Origin: Azoarcus sp. | Lineage (GTDB): Bacteria; Pseudomonadota; Gammaproteobacteria; Burkholderiales; Rhodocyclaceae | NCBI GenBank assembly: GCA_031259795.1 | Contig: JAIRLA010000303.1 | Span: 1-7,486 of the forward strand | Reading direction: 5' to 3' | DNA length: 7,486 nucleotides | Shown: piece after piece, positions 6,597 to 7,486 of the stretch | Numbering within the stretch: the first letter of the stretch is position 1 | How the letters are laid out: every line of letters begins with the position of its first letter | The notes under the pieces: generated by a model | Database searches by the model: none | What the model saw: the letters and a program-made list of their open reading frames with translations, nothing else | What the model was told of the DNA's origin: nothing | Program-made: the position numbers and the translations under genes

Positions 6597-6619
6597 GCGA
6601 TGCGAGCATCGCTAATTTT
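6597..6619 (+). terminator. Candidate terminator after the immunity gene
   Basis: GCGATGC (6597-6603) pairs with GCATCGC (6606-6612) as a 7-bp stem (or 6 bp with a CGAG tetraloop), followed by TAATTTT. This is the most terminator-like structure in the window, though the T-run is short. It would end transcription of the Rhs/immunity pair before the next gene at 6737. Confidence 0.45.
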
Positions 6620-6630
6620 GACGCCACGCT

Positions 6631-6665
6631 ATCCATTGCGAGCATTTCCTTGGAATGGATTCCAA
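6631..6665 (+). promoter_or_regulatory. Two mutually exclusive hairpins upstream of the 6737 gene
   Basis: ATCCATT (6631-6637) can pair with AATGGAT (6654-6660). Alternatively TTGGAAT (6650-6656) can pair with ATTCCAA (6659-6665). The two 7-bp stems share bases and cannot form together. The second is also a near-perfect DNA palindrome that could be an operator. The arrangement lies about 70 bases ahead of the start of the interrupted gene. A regulatory role is speculative. Confidence 0.25.
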
Positions 6666-6816
6666 ATGACCGTCAAGGTCAAAGCGGTAACCTACCGCAA
6701 TCCACAAAACCGTTCCCCGACAAAAGGAACCCACTCATGAAAACCAATCGCCGCCAAACCGCCATCCCACAAGAAACCATCGCCCAGATCAACACCCAAA
6801 TCGACGCCATTTCCGC

Positions 6817-6827
6817 CCAGATCGCCC
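6817..6827. repeat. Left target-site duplication (11 bp)
   Basis: CCAGATCGCCC immediately precedes the left terminal inverted repeat and is repeated exactly at 7014-7024. It is the footprint of insertion into the coding sequence of the 6737 gene. Confidence 0.88.
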
Positions 6828-7013
6828 CATATGCACTAACCTAGCATCGCATTGCGCATTATGTAATTGTAAATTCCTTACTTTAAGACGTTTTTCGATT
6901 AAGAATAGCTTATTTGGCCTAGTAAAACAGTGAGCAACTTGGCTCAGGGGAACGGTGTTACTTTTGAAATATATCCACTTTGGGATTAATTTACTATTAG
7001 GTTAGTGCATATG
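6828..7013. mobile_element. 186-bp MITE-like non-autonomous element
   Basis: The ends are perfect 16-bp inverted repeats: CATATGCACTAACCTA (6828-6843) and its reverse complement (6998-7013). Exact 11-bp direct repeats lie immediately outside. The interior is AT-rich, unlike both flanks, and has no meaningful open frame. A second internal match, GTAAATT (6869-6875) against AATTTAC (6988-6994), extends the dyad symmetry. These are the hallmarks of a miniature inverted-repeat element moved in trans by a full-size transposase that is not in the window. A duplication of 10-12 bp and ends beginning CAT are compatible with the IS4 group, but the parent family cannot be fixed from this copy alone. 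Confidence 0.85.
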
Positions 7014-7024
7014 CCAGATCGCCC
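7014..7024. repeat. Right target-site duplication (11 bp)
   Basis: CCAGATCGCCC directly follows the right terminal inverted repeat and matches 6817-6827 exactly. Joining the two copies restores the reading frame of the interrupted gene, which confirms the insertion boundaries. Confidence 0.88.
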
Positions 7025-7153
7025 CCCACGCTATCATCCTTGCCGCGCAAGAGCGCCGCGACATCCTGAAAATGGGCGACAAAAGCCTCGCCTTCGTCCG
7101 CAAGGCCCACGAATACGCCCACAGCCATCCCGATTTCGACATCGACTTCGATG

Positions 7154-7486
7154 ACGCTAACTGTCGCGTTCCGCCTGATTATGCGCCTGTCTGACAAACA
7201 ATTCAGGATGTTGCTCATACCATGACGCAAGGGCGTCGACGGGAGATCGATGTCCGATGGCCCGTTGTGGGATGAAGTGGTTGTACGCCAGGAGATAATC
7301 CTTCAGGGTCTGTTCGAGTTCAGCGGCGCTGGCAAAGCGGGTTTGCTGGCAGAGTTCGCTGATGCGTCCGTTGAAACGCTCGACCATGCCGTTCGTCTGG
7401 GGATGGCGCGGCGGGATGAGGCGGTGATCGATCTGGGCCTCGGCGCAGGCTTGGTCGAAGACATGCGCGCCGGAAGGCTGTTTTGT
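7154..7486 (-). mobile_element. IS481-like insertion sequence, one end, continues past window
   Basis: The interrupted gene's homology ends at about 7154, and the transposase stop codon lies at 7157-7159. The element's terminal repeat should therefore fall within roughly the first 20 bases, around TGACGCTAACTGTCGCG (7152-7168). The exact end cannot be fixed because the opposite end and the second copy of any target duplication lie outside the window. The element inserted into, or deleted up to, the 3' part of the 6737 gene. Confidence 0.65.
7157..7486 (-). CDS. IS481-family transposase, C-terminal part (partial)
   Basis: The last 109 residues of a DDE (rve-type) transposase are visible; the N-terminal part lies beyond the right edge. 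The first visible residues read HVFDQACAEAQIDHRLIPPR, then HPQTNGMVERFNGRISEL, in which the E of MVERFN is the third acidic catalytic residue of the DDE triad. Downstream LLAYNHFIPQRAIGHRSPVDAL is typical of IS481-like enzymes (ancestrally YNxxRPH..L...P). The last residues, AHNQAERDS, end at the TAG at 7157-7159. The frame is intact as far as it can be seen. The internal ATG at 7387 is not the real start, because the coding frame continues without a stop to 7486. Confidence 0.9.
   Translation of the reverse strand, partial: TKQPSGAHVFDQACAEAQIDHRLIPPRHPQTNGMVERFNGRISELCQQTRFASAAELEQTLKDYLLAYNHFIPQRAIGHRSPVDALASWYEQHPELFVRQAHNQAERDS

Larger units (their letters stand above)
6737..7155 (+). 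pseudogene. Uncharacterised KMGDKS-type gene, interrupted and truncated
   Basis: The gene starts at ATG 6737 with a good ribosome binding site (AAAGGAA, 6723-6729). It reads MKTNRRQTAIPQETIAQINT, then on through AISAQIAP, and stops early at TAG 6842-6844 inside an inserted element. If 6828-7013 and one copy of the 11-bp duplication are removed, the frame continues exactly: PHAIILAAQERRDILKMGDK, then SLAFVRKAHEYAHSHPDFDI and DFDD. The restored part has Gln/Glu-rich helices, then ERRDILKMGDKS followed by FVRKA, a pattern I recall from a widespread uncharacterised bacterial family of about 130 aa. Homology should continue beyond DFDD, but here the frame passes into the end of an IS481-like element (NCRVPPDYAPV, stop 7192-7194). 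The gene is therefore broken twice. Its original function is unknown. Confidence 0.75.

Noticed and set aside
6666..6740. 24-aa open frame ending ATGA at the start of the 6737 gene
   Set aside because: Stop-start overlap is suggestive and the N terminus (MTVKVKAV, RNPQ) faintly recalls small DNA-binding proteins, but it is too short and lacks a ribosome binding site.
6631..7024. CRISPR-like or integron attC-like repeat structure
   Set aside because: There is only one inverted-repeat pair with flanking duplications, no repeated spacers, and no attC core sites; the MITE explanation fits all observations.
6997..7230. 77-aa minus-strand open frame across the right MITE end
   Set aside because: It crosses three unrelated segments (MITE end, gene remnant, IS end) and is antisense to the reconstructed gene.

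Overview
The window is GC-rich over its first 4.4 kb and carries gene families typical of a proteobacterium. The best guess is a betaproteobacterium, because an MltA lytic transglycosylase lies beside a DUF815 ATPase and a MutT/ThiE fusion. No rRNA, tRNA or CRISPR array is visible. Taxonomy is inferred from gene families only.

Layout. Positions 1-223 hold a short 21-bp tandem repeat cut by the window edge and two hairpins, with no convincing gene. mltA follows on the minus strand (224-1498). A 104-bp divergent intergenic region separates it from a tight plus-strand run: a 56-aa single-span membrane protein with a Gly/Asp tail (1603-1773), a DUF815 AAA-type ATPase (1715-2665), a Nudix hydrolase fused to a ThiE-like domain (2662-3636), and a YafK-type L,D-transpeptidase-family lipoprotein (3652-4443). 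Overlaps and a 15-bp gap suggest one transcription unit. Its last member and mltA both act on peptidoglycan.

From about 4444 on, the window becomes an accessory, rearranged zone. A cluster of inverted repeats (4452-4597) is followed by a 5'-truncated Rhs gene (4666-5976). This gene keeps the RHS core and a variable, AT-richer C-terminal toxin-like domain. The next gene (5973-6530) overlaps it by 4 bases and is a likely cognate immunity protein. The pair looks like an orphan Rhs-CT/immunity module.

The last kilobase records at least two insertions into one small gene. A 186-bp non-coding element (6828-7013), with perfect 16-bp terminal inverted repeats and a perfect 11-bp target duplication, interrupts an uncharacterised gene that starts at 6737. 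Removing the element and one duplication copy on paper restores the frame, including a KMGDKS segment. The 3' end of that gene is then cut off near 7154 by an IS481-like insertion sequence. The end of its transposase reads in from the right edge on the minus strand.
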